DNA of 64,000 bases from Carnobacterium_A sp047553015 (GTDB lineage Bacteria > Bacillota > Bacilli > Lactobacillales > Carnobacteriaceae): contig NZ_CP180212.1 in assembly GCF_047553015.1 (NCBI RefSeq), forward strand, positions 558,001 to 622,000. Direction: 5' to 3'. The stretch's first letter is position 1. Each line of letters starts with the position of its first letter. The notes under the pieces were generated by a model that searched no databases, was not told the DNA's origin, and saw only the letters and a list, made by a program, of their open reading frames with translations. Below are positions 24,353 to 33,182 of the stretch, in pieces. Both the position numbers and the translations under genes were made by a program.

Positions 24353-25693
24353 TTGACAGAAAAGTATTTAACTGTCACGGCTTTAACGAAATACATTAAA
24401 CGAAAATTCGAACAAGATCCTTATCTAGAGAGGGTTTATTTAACAGGTGAAATATCTAACTTCAGAAATCGGCCTAATGCACATCAATACTTTAGTTTAA
24501 AAGATGATCGGGCTAAAATTTCAGCAATGATGTTTAAGGGAGCTTTTCAAAGTTTAAAATTTACACCTGAAGAAGGAATGAAAGTCTTAATTATTGGTCG
24601 TATCTCTTTATACGAAGCGAGCGGTAGCTATCAGATCTATGTAGAACACATGGAACCAGATGGTGTAGGAGCTTTGTATCAGGCGTTAGAAGAAATGAAA
24701 GTTAAATTGAAAAAAGAAGGATTATTTGATGCACCCAAGCAATTAATTTCAACCTTTCCTAAAAAAATAGCGATTGTTACTAGTCCATCAGGTGCAGTAG
24801 TTAGAGACATCATGACAACAATTAAAAGACGTTATCCAATTGTGCAATTAGTTGTTTTTCCGACACTAGTCCAAGGAGTAAAAGCCGCTGACGATATTGT
24901 TAATAGTATTAGAATGGTTGAAGCCAAAGGTGATTTTGATACAATGATTTTGGCACGTGGTGGAGGTTCAATAGAAGATTTATGGCCATTTAACGAAGAA
25001 AAAGTAGCTCGAGCTATTTTTGAAGCTAAGACACCCATTATTTCTTCTGTCGGACATGAGACAGATACGACTATTGCTGATTTAGTTGCAGATATGAGAG
25101 CTGCAACACCAACAGCTGCTGCAGAACTTTCAGTTCCTTTGTTATCTGATGAGTTAATCAAAATAGAGCAAATGCGTTTGCGTTTGATTCAAAGCTATAT
25201 GAGAAAAATAGATGTATTAAGTCAACGGTTAAACCGTAGTTTAGAATCGTATATTTTTAAACAGCCTCAAAGATTATATGAAGGCTATGCTCAAAATTTA
25301 GATATGCTAACAGATAGACTTCAAAGATCGCTAGTGGAAAAAGTCCAGATAGGCCAACAAGATTTTAGACTAATGCAGTATAAATTAATGGGCGTAAACC
25401 CTATTCAATTAATAGAAGAGAAACAACGAGACTTAGCATTGAGTAACCAACAACTGGTCAATGAAATAGAACGATACATGGAAAAGACAACTAAGCGAGT
25501 GGATTATGCAATGCAATCATTAGATTATTTAAGCCCTTTAAAAATTATGAATCGCGGTTATAGCTATGTAACAAAAGAAGATAAAGTGATAAAAGCAGTA
25601 GATCAAATTCAACTAAATGATCAAATTCATATTCACTTGCATGATGGTGAGTTTGAAGCTACGGTAATAAAGAAAATGGGGGAAACGAAATGA
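24353..25693 (+). CDS. xseA: Exodeoxyribonuclease VII large subunit
   Basis: The 446-residue protein has an N-terminal OB fold (YLTGEISNFRNRPNAHQYFSLKD), the catalytic core (IVTSPSGAVVRDIMTTIKRRYP, LARGGGSIEDLWPFNEE, PIISSVGHETDTTIADLVADMRAATPTAAAE) and a coiled-coil C-terminus. With XseB it degrades single-stranded DNA from both ends. The start is TTG at 24353, backed by AGGAGG 7 bases upstream and no ATG nearby. The stop overlaps xseB by four bases. Confidence 0.96.
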   Translation: MTEKYLTVTALTKYIKRKFEQDPYLERVYLTGEISNFRNRPNAHQYFSLKDDRAKISAMMFKGAFQSLKFTPEEGMKVLIIGRISLYEASGSYQIYVEHMEPDGVGALYQALEEMKVKLKKEGLFDAPKQLISTFPKKIAIVTSPSGAVVRDIMTTIKRRYPIVQLVVFPTLVQGVKAADDIVNSIRMVEAKGDFDTMILARGGGSIEDLWPFNEEKVARAIFEAKTPIISSVGHETDTTIADLVADMRAATPTAAAELSVPLLSDELIKIEQMRLRLIQSYMRKIDVLSQRLNRSLESYIFKQPQRLYEGYAQNLDMLTDRLQRSLVEKVQIGQQDFRLMQYKLMGVNPIQLIEEKQRDLALSNQQLVNEIERYMEKTTKRVDYAMQSLDYLSPLKIMNRGYSYVTKEDKVIKAVDQIQLNDQIHIHLHDGEFEATVIKKMGETK

Positions 25694-25929
25694 GTGCGAA
25701 AGAAAAAATAAAATTCGAAGAAGCTATGCAACAATTAGAAGAAATCGTAACAAATCTTGAAAGAGGAGATGTTCCTTTAGAAGAAGCATTAGACCAATTT
25801 CAAAGAGGGGTTGGACTAAGCAAAATCTGCAAGGAAACCTTACAAAACGCAGAAAAAACATTAACAAAAATTGTAGAAGAAAATGGCGAAGAAACATTGT
25901 TTGAAAATGAATCTGATTCAAACGAATAG
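25690..25929 (+). CDS. xseB: Exodeoxyribonuclease VII small subunit
   Basis: The 79-residue protein has the XseB helices (KFEEAMQQLEEIVTNLERGDVPLEEALDQFQRGV and KICKETLQNAEKTLTKIV). Several copies bind one XseA to form exonuclease VII. It is coupled to xseA by an ATGA overlap and sits 14 nt before ispA, the order found in Bacillus. Confidence 0.95.
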   Translation: MSAKEKIKFEEAMQQLEEIVTNLERGDVPLEEALDQFQRGVGLSKICKETLQNAEKTLTKIVEENGEETLFENESDSNE

Positions 25930-25943
25930 GGGCTGAATAATAG

Positions 25944-26855
25944 ATGGAATTCAGTTTATTCGAAAAAAGGGAAAAACCTCTAATTGAAGCAGCCTTGATT
26001 GAGTTTTTAGATAAGGGTACTTATTCAAAAGGGACGCTTGGCCAAGCGATGAGGTACTCTCTAACCGCAGGCGGGAAACGTATTAGACCGTTGCTGCTAC
26101 TAGCAACAGTTCACTCGCTAGGTGGAGATACAACTAAAAGTTATGAAATAGCAACTGCTTTAGAATACATTCACACATACTCTCTGGTTCATGATGATCT
26201 TCCTGCGATGGATAACGACGCAATGCGTAGAGGAAAACCAACTAATCACAAAGTTTATGGCGAAGATATAGCGATTTTAGCTGGAGATGGTCTATTAACT
26301 CAAGCATTTGAAATTGCCTCATTAGGCTCCCTACCTGATGCAAAAAAACTAGCTTTAATTTTAGCTCTAGCAAAAGCAGCTGGTCCAATGGGGATGGTTG
26401 CTGGTCAAACAGAAGATATAGAAGGCGAAAACCAACAAGTATCATTGGAAGTTTTAAAAGCGATACACGAAAAGAAAACGGGAGAATTATTAAGATTTTC
26501 TGTTTACGCAGGTGGGGTAATCGCAGATGCTCCCTCTAGGGTAGCTATGCTATTAAACGCATTCGCTGCACACTTTGGCTTAGCTTTTCAAATTTTAGAT
26601 GACATTCTAGATGTGGTTGGTGATTCAAAAGAATTAGGCAAAAAAACGGGAATGGATGCTACTTTAAATAAAAGTACCTATCCTGCCTTATTGAGTTTAG
26701 AAGGTGCTAAAGCAGCTTTAGAAAATGAAGTAGTAGGTGCAAGAAAAACCTTAGTGCAAATTAGCGAGTATTATCAAACTAAAGGTGGTCAGTTTGATAT
26801 TCAGCTATTATCTGACATGCTAGATTTGTTGCGACTTCAGCAAAGGAGAGAGTAA
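25944..26855 (+). CDS. ispA: Farnesyl diphosphate synthase (geranyltranstransferase)
   Basis: The 303-residue trans-prenyltransferase has the first aspartate-rich motif DDLPAMDND, the GGKRIRPLLLLA substrate motif and the second aspartate-rich motif DDILD followed by GKKTGMDATLNKSTYP. Product chain length is set by residues before the first motif (YIHTYSLVHDD), consistent with C15. It condenses IPP with DMAPP and GPP to make FPP, the precursor of undecaprenyl phosphate and menaquinone side chains. Placement after xseB is the usual Firmicutes order. Confidence 0.94.
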   Translation: MEFSLFEKREKPLIEAALIEFLDKGTYSKGTLGQAMRYSLTAGGKRIRPLLLLATVHSLGGDTTKSYEIATALEYIHTYSLVHDDLPAMDNDAMRRGKPTNHKVYGEDIAILAGDGLLTQAFEIASLGSLPDAKKLALILALAKAAGPMGMVAGQTEDIEGENQQVSLEVLKAIHEKKTGELLRFSVYAGGVIADAPSRVAMLLNAFAAHFGLAFQILDDILDVVGDSKELGKKTGMDATLNKSTYPALLSLEGAKAALENEVVGARKTLVQISEYYQTKGGQFDIQLLSDMLDLLRLQQRRE

Positions 26856-26856
26856 A

Positions 26857-27669
26857 ATGAAGAAAGAACGAGTGGATATTCTCCTTGTAGAACAGGGCTT
26901 GTATGATTCTGTTGAAAAAGCTAAACGTGCGGTTATGGCAGGAATAATTCTAACTGATAAAAACGAGCGAATAGATACAGCTGGTGAAAAGATACCTGTT
27001 ACGACACAATTAAAACGCAAAGGTGAAAAATTGCGTTATGTCAGCAGAGGTGGATTAAAATTAGAAAAGGCAATGTCTATTTTTGACGTATCTATAAAAG
27101 ATAAGATTATGCTAGATATTGGTTCTTCAACGGGTGGTTTTACAGATGCAGCATTGCAGCATGGTGCAAAGTTAAGCTATGCACTAGATGTTGGTACAAA
27201 TCAACTCTCATGGAAATTGAGACAAGATCCGCGTGTTGTAGTAATGGAACAAACAAATTTTAGAAATAGTCGATTAGAAGATTTCAAAAAAGGACAGCCT
27301 AATTTAGTTTCAATTGATGTCTCCTTTATTTCGTTACGGATTATTTTACCTGTGTTAAAAGACATTGTTTCCGTTGGAGGAGACGTTTTAGCCTTAATTA
27401 AGCCTCAGTTTGAAGCAAATCGTAAGGATGTTGGTGAAAAAGGCATTATACATGATCCTATTATTCACCAAGAAGTTCTAAACAGAATGATTCAGTTCTC
27501 TCTTGAACAAGGATATGACGTAGAGGCTTTGAATTTTTCTCCAATAACTGGAGGACAAGGAAATATTGAATTTTTAGCTCATCTAAAATGGAACAATAAG
27601 CCAAAAGGCTCGCTAAATAAAACCGTTAACATTGATGAGATAGTAATAGCAGCGCACGAAAGTTTTTAG
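26857..27669 (+). CDS. tlyA: TlyA/YqxC family S4-domain RNA methyltransferase
   Basis: The 270-residue protein has an N-terminal S4 RNA-binding domain (ERVDILLVEQGLYDSVEKAKRAVMAG) and an FtsJ-like SAM fold (LDIGSSTGGFTDAALQHGA, YALDVGTNQLSWKLR, ISLRIILPVLK). Mycobacterial TlyA methylates 16S and 23S rRNA; the Bacillus homologue YqxC has no firmly assigned substrate, so rRNA methylation is inferred. The name TlyA (hemolysin) is historical and no lytic activity is implied. It starts one base after the ispA stop. Confidence 0.9.
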   Translation: MKKERVDILLVEQGLYDSVEKAKRAVMAGIILTDKNERIDTAGEKIPVTTQLKRKGEKLRYVSRGGLKLEKAMSIFDVSIKDKIMLDIGSSTGGFTDAALQHGAKLSYALDVGTNQLSWKLRQDPRVVVMEQTNFRNSRLEDFKKGQPNLVSIDVSFISLRIILPVLKDIVSVGGDVLALIKPQFEANRKDVGEKGIIHDPIIHQEVLNRMIQFSLEQGYDVEALNFSPITGGQGNIEFLAHLKWNNKPKGSLNKTVNIDEIVIAAHESF

Positions 27670-27761
27670 TTTAAGTAAAATCAACAAGTGTATATTTATC
27701 TGTATTTTCTTAGTGTAATGTCCAAATAATTTGAGTAACCTTCGTTAAATTACTGTTATAA

Positions 27762-27774
27762 GTATAAAATATAC
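27762..27774 (+). promoter_or_regulatory. ARG box 1 (candidate ArgR operator)
   Basis: GTATAAAATATAC is an inverted repeat (GTATA-N3-TATAC) of the ARG-box type, overlapping the likely -10 region before argR. Confidence 0.65.
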
Positions 27775-27794
27775 GGTATGATGAGTAAAATACT

Positions 27795-27807
27795 GTATAT
27801 TTTATAC
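27795..27807 (+). promoter_or_regulatory. ARG box 2 (candidate ArgR operator)
   Basis: GTATATTTTATAC is a second GTATA-N3-TATAC repeat, centred 33 bp (about three helical turns) from the first. Together the boxes form a near-perfect larger inverted repeat around 27785, suited to a hexameric ArgR and to autoregulation. Confidence 0.65.
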
Positions 27808-27830
27808 TCACACTAAAATGAGGTGGAATT

Positions 27831-28280
27831 ATGAAGAAGAAAGAACGGCATCAATTGCTAAAAGTTCTTATTCAAGAACACGTAATTGAAAAACAAGAGG
27901 ATTTTGTATCTATTTTAAGAGAAAGAGGTACGGAAGTTACTCAAGCTACTATTTCGCGCGACATTAAAGAATTACAGTTAATAAAAGTACCTTCTTTATC
28001 TGGAGGCTACCGTTATAGCCTCCCTCCGGATGTACACTATGATACTTCAAAAAAATTAGAGCGCTTACTAAAAACATGTTTTGTTTCTGTTGATGTACAA
28101 GATTACTTGCTTTTAGTTCGAACGATTCCAGGTAATGCTTTTGCATTAGGTTCTTTGATAGATCTATCAGAATTCCAAGAAATATTTGGAACGATTTCTG
28201 GAGACGACAGTGTCTTAATCATTTGTCGCTCTAATGAATTAGCTAAGAAGATAAAAAATCATTTTATTCGTATGTTGTAA
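27831..28280 (+). CDS. argR: Arginine repressor family regulator
   Basis: The 149-residue protein has an N-terminal winged helix (RHQLLKVLIQEHVIEKQEDFVSILRERG, then VTQATISRDIKELQLIKV) and a C-terminal oligomerisation/arginine-binding domain ending TISGDDSVLIICRSNELAKKI. ArgR/AhrC hexamers repress arginine synthesis and activate catabolism in response to arginine. Lactic acid bacteria often have several paralogues; this copy, placed between tlyA and recN, corresponds to the ahrC position of Bacillus. Two ARG boxes lie in its promoter. The arginine-binding residues should be checked, since some paralogues act without arginine. Confidence 0.93.
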   Translation: MKKKERHQLLKVLIQEHVIEKQEDFVSILRERGTEVTQATISRDIKELQLIKVPSLSGGYRYSLPPDVHYDTSKKLERLLKTCFVSVDVQDYLLLVRTIPGNAFALGSLIDLSEFQEIFGTISGDDSVLIICRSNELAKKIKNHFIRML

Positions 28281-28315
28281 ATGTTTAAGTAGGCAAGTTA
28301 ATGGAGGTGGATAGA

Positions 28316-30031
28316 GTGTTACAAGAATTAACCATTAAAAACTTTGCTATTATTCATGATTTGAGTTTAACTTTTGAAACAGGAATGACCGTTTTAACAG
28401 GTGAAACAGGTGCAGGAAAATCGATTATCATTGATGCTGTAGGATTATTAGCTGGAGGGCGTGGATCGAATGAATTTATTCGACACGGTGAAAGTAAATG
28501 CGTTTTAGAGGGGCTTTTTTCAATGGAAGGCAACTCGCTGACGTATAACTTATTGGAGCAATACGATATCGCAAGTGAGAATGATGATGTCATCATCCAA
28601 CGAGATATTCATCGTAATGGTAAGAATGTTTGTCGGATTAATGGAAGGTTAGTTAATATTTCGACATTAAGATTAATTGGTGAAACACTCATTGATATTC
28701 ATGGACAAAATGAACACCAAGAATTGATGAATCCAGAAAAACATCTAGCAATGTTGGATCAATTTGGTGATGAATCGCTACAGAAAATGAAAAAAAATTA
28801 TTGTGTAACGTTTTCTAAGTATACGCAAACTAAAAAGGCTTATCGCAAATGGCAAAACACAGAGCAGGAGTTTGCCCAAAGGCTTGATATGCTGCAATTT
28901 CAAGCAAATGATATTGAAATGGCTGAATTAATAGATAAAGAAGAAGATGACTTATTGGAAGAAAAAAACCTATTAATGAATTATCAAAAAATTATAAATG
29001 CTCTATCAGAAAGTTACGATGCCTTGCAAGGTGAAGAAAATAACGGAATTGATTTAGTGGGGCAGGCAATGACAGGAATAAGTGGTATTGAAGATATTGA
29101 TCATAAATATAAACAATTCTCAGAGGTTATCGCAAGTAGTTATTTCCAACTGCAAGAAGTTGCGAGTGATATCTTACGTGAGATGGACCAGATGGCTTAT
29201 GACGAAGATAGGTTAAATGAAATTGAAAAAAGATTAGAATTTATTTATCAGATGAAAAGAAAATATGGAGTATCTATTGAAGCCATTAAAAATCATTATG
29301 AAAAAATTATGTTAGAGATTGATCAACTTCAAAATCGCGAAGATCATGTCAATAATCTAAAAATAGAAATGGATCTGTTCTCAAAAGAATTAATTGATAA
29401 AGGTGAAGGTTTGTCTCAAATGAGACAAGTAGCAGCTTTAAAGTTAGAAGAGGCTATTCATGAACAGTTTAAAGAATTATTTATGGATAAAGTGGTATTA
29501 AAGGTACAGTTTTTTGAAAAAAATCAAGAAGATAGTTTAAGTAGAGCTCATGAAACGGGACTTGATCGGATTGAATTTTATATCGCAACGAATCCTGGTG
29601 AGCCACTCAAACCCTTGGTTAAAGTAGCTTCTGGTGGGGAACTATCCAGAATAATGTTAGCGATGAAAACTATTTTTTCAAAAACTCAAGGATTAACAAG
29701 TATTATTTTTGACGAAGTAGATACTGGTGTCAGCGGGAGAGTTGCCCAAGCGATTGCGAATAAAATATACTTGGTTGCGATACATTCACAGGTTTTGTGT
29801 ATTACGCATTTGCCTCAAGTAGCAGCTATGGCTAATCATCATTTATTTATTTCTAAAACAATTATCGATGAGCGGACAGAAACACACGTCACGGCTTTAG
29901 TTGAAAATGAAAAAGTCGATGAAGTTGCTCGTATGCTCGCAGGGACAGAAATAACGAAGCTAACGATTGAGCATGCTAAAGAATTAATAAATTTAGCGGA
30001 AATCCAGAAAGATAAAAGTATAAATAAATAG
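28316..30031 (+). CDS. recN: DNA repair ATPase RecN
   Basis: The 571-residue SMC-like protein has Walker A TGETGAGKSIIIDA (about 28-41), a central coiled coil, and a C-terminal signature and Walker B (KVASGGELSRIMLAMK, TSIIFDEVDTGVSGRVAQ). RecN acts early at double-strand breaks and in processing of incoming DNA. I start it at GTG 28316 (MLQELTIKNFAIIHDL), the usual RecN N-terminus, with GGAGG 8 bases upstream. The ATG at 28301 would place that ribosome site inside the gene. It follows argR as in Bacillus. Confidence 0.95.
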   Translation: MLQELTIKNFAIIHDLSLTFETGMTVLTGETGAGKSIIIDAVGLLAGGRGSNEFIRHGESKCVLEGLFSMEGNSLTYNLLEQYDIASENDDVIIQRDIHRNGKNVCRINGRLVNISTLRLIGETLIDIHGQNEHQELMNPEKHLAMLDQFGDESLQKMKKNYCVTFSKYTQTKKAYRKWQNTEQEFAQRLDMLQFQANDIEMAELIDKEEDDLLEEKNLLMNYQKIINALSESYDALQGEENNGIDLVGQAMTGISGIEDIDHKYKQFSEVIASSYFQLQEVASDILREMDQMAYDEDRLNEIEKRLEFIYQMKRKYGVSIEAIKNHYEKIMLEIDQLQNREDHVNNLKIEMDLFSKELIDKGEGLSQMRQVAALKLEEAIHEQFKELFMDKVVLKVQFFEKNQEDSLSRAHETGLDRIEFYIATNPGEPLKPLVKVASGGELSRIMLAMKTIFSKTQGLTSIIFDEVDTGVSGRVAQAIANKIYLVAIHSQVLCITHLPQVAAMANHHLFISKTIIDERTETHVTALVENEKVDEVARMLAGTEITKLTIEHAKELINLAEIQKDKSINK

Positions 30032-30035
30032 AAAA

Positions 30036-30073
30036 TTCCGTTACTCGTGAGAGTAACGGAATATAGTTTTTTT
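30036..30073. terminator. recN terminator (shared with the convergent DUF4044 gene)
   Basis: TTCCGTTACTC (30036-30046) pairs with GAGTAACGGAA (30051-30061) around GTGA, followed by TATAG and a T run. The small convergent gene ends at its 3' edge. Confidence 0.85.
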
Positions 30074-30203
30074 AAAAGATGAGTAAGTTTAAGATAGCGG
30101 TGATGAATACAATACCGACCATAGAAAACAACATGACCCAAACAAAAATTTTGGTCAGTTTTTTATTCACGTTAACTTGTTTATCTTTATTTTTCTTCGC
30201 CAT
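30072..30203 (-). CDS. DUF4044-type small membrane protein (43 residues)
   Basis: Minus-strand ATG at 30201-30203 encodes a 43-residue protein: a lysine-rich start (AKKNKDKQVNVNKKLTKI) and one hydrophobic helix (FVWVMLFSMVGIVFITAIL). This is the pattern of DUF4044 microproteins common in Lactobacillales; function unknown. A weak AAGG-type ribosome site lies upstream. It sits between recN and corA, convergent with recN, and is shorter than typical annotation cut-offs. Confidence 0.7.
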   Translation of the reverse strand: MAKKNKDKQVNVNKKLTKIFVWVMLFSMVGIVFITAILNLLIF

Positions 30204-30277
30204 GACATTATTCGCCTACCTTCATTTGGCATATTTAAATCATTATACACTAAATAAAGATTTAAAATCAAGTTTTT

Positions 30278-31234
30278 TTATAAATAATGTTTCTTTTTTA
30301 ATAGCCAAGTTGTTAAAAAGCTAATAAAAAGAACTAAAAACATAATAAGCCAAAAAGCACTTGGTCCTTGATCGATGGGTAAATTAACATTCATGCCCCA
30401 GATTCCACCGATAATTGTCGGTATAGTTAGAACGATTGTAATAGAAGTTAAAAATTTCATGATATTATTTAAATTATTTGAAATAACAGAAGAAAAAACA
30501 GCACTAATTTGTTCCAAAAGTCTTGAAGTTTCTTCAATCATGACTTCAGCTTGTCTATTTTCAACAATAACATCATGTAATAAATTACGATTTTCAAAAC
30601 TTTCGGTGAAAGCTTCAATTTTTTTTAATTCATTGAAAATAGGGTGGCTAGCGTGGATGGAAGAATTAAAATAAATAAGGCTTTTTTGGAGAGACATTAA
30701 AGCAAATAATTGTTCATTTTCAGTAGATTTTGTTAATTGTTGCTCCATAGATTCTGTTTTTTTAATAATTTCTTTTAAATAAAAAACATAGTGAGAAGAA
30801 ATCTGCCAAGCAACTTCTAAAATAAATAATTCTTTTTTCTTTGTGTTTACGGGATAGTCTATTTGATTATCAATAATTTTTTTCAAAAATGATGGCACAT
30901 CTTCGGCAGCAGTAATGAGGGTATGTTCAGTTAAGATCATAGCAAAAGGAATAGTGATATACTCATCGTAGCCTAATTTATTTATTACTTTAGATGGATA
31001 GTTAAAAACAATCAAATTTGGCTCTTTTATAGGGTTTATCCCTAATTTTTCTTGTCGTGCAATTTCGTCAGGATCGTTAACACAGGATAAGTAGTCTTTT
31101 GGGAAATTAAATTTTTTTGATAAGTGTTCAATTTCATCGCTAGTAGGTTTTGAAACGTGAATCCAGTCATTTATCTGATTATTGATTCCTCTCGTCATGA
31201 GTCCAGCGGAATTGGTATAGTAAGATTGAAACAT
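30278..31234 (-). CDS. corA: CorA family magnesium/cobalt transporter
   Basis: The 318-residue protein has a large cytoplasmic N-domain, then two C-terminal membrane helices joined by the signature GGIWGMNVNLP (YGMN-type motif as WGMN) and a basic KKKHYL end. CorA pentamers conduct Mg2+ (and sometimes Co2+ or Ni2+). I start at ATG 31232-31234 (MFQSYYTN), with GAGGAGG 6 bases upstream; the frame runs five codons further back through the ribosome site. No M-box is visible, in contrast to mgtE at 13.1 kb. Confidence 0.9.
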   Translation of the reverse strand: MFQSYYTNSAGLMTRGINNQINDWIHVSKPTSDEIEHLSKKFNFPKDYLSCVNDPDEIARQEKLGINPIKEPNLIVFNYPSKVINKLGYDEYITIPFAMILTEHTLITAAEDVPSFLKKIIDNQIDYPVNTKKKELFILEVAWQISSHYVFYLKEIIKKTESMEQQLTKSTENEQLFALMSLQKSLIYFNSSIHASHPIFNELKKIEAFTESFENRNLLHDVIVENRQAEVMIEETSRLLEQISAVFSSVISNNLNNIMKFLTSITIVLTIPTIIGGIWGMNVNLPIDQGPSAFWLIMFLVLFISFLTTWLLKKKHYL

Positions 31235-31462
31235 TGTAGACCTCCTCATTCACTAACTAATTTATTTATATGGTTGATCCAATCATACACTATTTTAAAT
31301 CGCTAGAGAAATTAAACTATAAAATAAAAAAAGCTACCACAAATAGTGAAATAGCCTGTTTAAGACGACTAGCTTGTCTAGATGATTATCTTAACAAAGA
31401 GTTTGATATGGCAAAAATTAATCGTTCTCTAGTATTCCTTTCTTTTAATTTCAGCTTATTTT

Positions 31463-31471
31463 TGGTAGGAT
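31463..31471 (+). promoter_or_regulatory. Extended -10 promoter of gnd
   Basis: TGGTAGGAT gives a TGn-extended TAGGAT about 65 bp before gnd. The 300-bp corA-gnd interval otherwise shows only a doubtful 67-codon frame (see rejected items). Confidence 0.5.
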
Positions 31472-31535
31472 AGTAAGGTCTAGAGAAACTTTACTATTAA
31501 ACAGTCATTAAGTATTTAAAGGGGGAAATGAACAA

Positions 31536-32969
31536 GTGAGTAAACAACAAATTGGTGTAGTAGGAATGGCAGTAATGGGTAAAAACTTAGCTTTAAATAT
31601 CGAAAGTAGAGGATATTCTGTTTCAATCTTTAATCGAACGGGGGAAAAAACAGAAGCTGTTAGTGCGGAAAACCCAGATAAGAACTTATTTCCAACCTAT
31701 ACGATGGAAGAATTTGTCCAATCGTTAGAAAAGCCGCGCCGTATTTTATTGATGGTACAAGCTGGTAAAGGAACAGATGCAACTATTCAAGGGCTTTTGC
31801 CACATCTTGATGCAGGAGATGTTTTGATTGATGGAGGAAATACATTCTTCAAAGATACGATTAGACGAAGTGAAGCGTTAGCTGAATCAGGTATTAATTT
31901 TATTGGTACAGGTGTTTCAGGTGGCGAAGAAGGAGCTTTATTAGGACCAGCAATCATGCCAGGTGGACAAAAGGAAGCTTATGATTTAGTAGCACCAATT
32001 TTAGAGCAAATTGCAGCAATAGCTGAAGATGGCGAACCTTGTGTTGCCTATATTGGACCAAATGGAGCAGGTCATTATGTCAAGATGGTGCACAATGGTA
32101 TTGAATACGGTGATATGCAACTAATCGCTGAATCTTATGATTTACTGCGTAAAGTAGCTGGTTTATCTGTTGATGAAGTAGCAGAAGTTTTTGCCGAATG
32201 GAATAAAGGCGAATTAGATAGTTTCTTAATTGAACTTACAGCAGATGCCTTAACTAAAAAAGATCCAGAAACTGGTAAACCAATGGTAGATATTATTCTA
32301 GATAGAGCGGGGAATAAAGGGACAGGTAAATGGACATCACAAAGTGCGTTAGATTTAGGTGTGCCTTTGCCTTTAATCACGGAGTCTGTTTTTGCTAGAT
32401 ACATCTCAGCTTTAAAAGATGAGCGTGTAGCAGCAAGTGAAATATTACCTAAACCAACACCTTATTCATTTGATGGAGACAAAGCTTTATTAGTTGAAAA
32501 CATACGTAAAGCTTTATATTTCAGTAAAATTATGAGCTATGCTCAAGGATTTGCTCAAATGCGTACAGCAAGTGAGGAGTATGATTGGAACCTACAATAT
32601 GGAGAGATTGCTAAAATTTTCCGTGCAGGTTGCATTATTCGTGCTCGCTTCTTACAAAAAATTACAGATGCTTACGATGAAAATCCAGAATTAAAAAATC
32701 TAATGCTAGATGATTATTTCTTAGATATTACAAAAAACTATCAAGATGCTGTAAGAGATGTAATTGGAATTGCAGTAAAATCAGGTGTGCCAATACCGAC
32801 ATTCTCTTCTGCTATCGCTTATTATGATTCTTATCGTTCGGCTAGACTTCCAGCAAACATTATACAAGCACAAAGAGATTATTTTGGTGCTCATACGTAT
32901 GAAAGAACGGATAGACCTGGCACATTCCATTTTGATTGGTATGGCGAAGATGGTCAAGAAGAACTGTAA
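31536..32969 (+). CDS. gnd: 6-phosphogluconate dehydrogenase, decarboxylating
   Basis: The 477-residue protein has the NADP-binding start GVVGMAVMGKNLALNIESRG, the substrate signature GTGVSGGEEGALLGPAIMPGG, the catalytic KMVHNGIEYGDMQ and a long all-helical C-terminal half. It oxidises 6-phosphogluconate to ribulose 5-phosphate and CO2 with NADP+ in the pentose phosphate pathway. The start is GTG 31536 with AAAGGGGG 10 bases upstream. A two-component system follows after a terminator, the arrangement known from enterococci and several lactobacilli. Confidence 0.97.
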   Translation: MSKQQIGVVGMAVMGKNLALNIESRGYSVSIFNRTGEKTEAVSAENPDKNLFPTYTMEEFVQSLEKPRRILLMVQAGKGTDATIQGLLPHLDAGDVLIDGGNTFFKDTIRRSEALAESGINFIGTGVSGGEEGALLGPAIMPGGQKEAYDLVAPILEQIAAIAEDGEPCVAYIGPNGAGHYVKMVHNGIEYGDMQLIAESYDLLRKVAGLSVDEVAEVFAEWNKGELDSFLIELTADALTKKDPETGKPMVDIILDRAGNKGTGKWTSQSALDLGVPLPLITESVFARYISALKDERVAASEILPKPTPYSFDGDKALLVENIRKALYFSKIMSYAQGFAQMRTASEEYDWNLQYGEIAKIFRAGCIIRARFLQKITDAYDENPELKNLMLDDYFLDITKNYQDAVRDVIGIAVKSGVPIPTFSSAIAYYDSYRSARLPANIIQAQRDYFGAHTYERTDRPGTFHFDWYGEDGQEEL

Positions 32970-32988
32970 ACAATCTTAACTTATTAAA

Positions 32989-33036
32989 AAAATAACCACA
33001 GAGTCGCATTCTTTCTGCGATTCGTGGTTATTTTTC
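32989..33036 (+). terminator. gnd terminator
   Basis: AATAACCAC (32991-32999) pairs with GTGGTTATT, with an inner TCGCA/TGCGA pair, followed by a T run. Confidence 0.88.
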
Positions 33037-33182
33037 TCATTTTATTTTAATTTATGGTAAAATCATATTAAGTAAGCAAACAAGTAAATAAGGAATCAAA
33101 ATGGTTATTGAGAATATTAGGCTAGCATGGTATTGTAACAAAGGCAAAGTCTAGTGAAAATAAAGAGAATGGCGGGAATTAG

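Noticed and set aside
24832..25161. 109-codon minus-strand frame inside xseA
   Set aside because: It is antisense to a strongly conserved catalytic region and has no ribosome site.
31270..31473. 67-codon plus-strand frame between corA and gnd
   Set aside because: There is no ribosome site before its ATG, its tail overlaps the likely gnd promoter, and no family is recognised.
31528..31539. Four-codon ATG-AAC-AAG-TGA frame overlapping the gnd GTG start
   Set aside because: The ribosome site is only 2 bases from this ATG but 10 from the GTG, so the minimal ORF is probably incidental.
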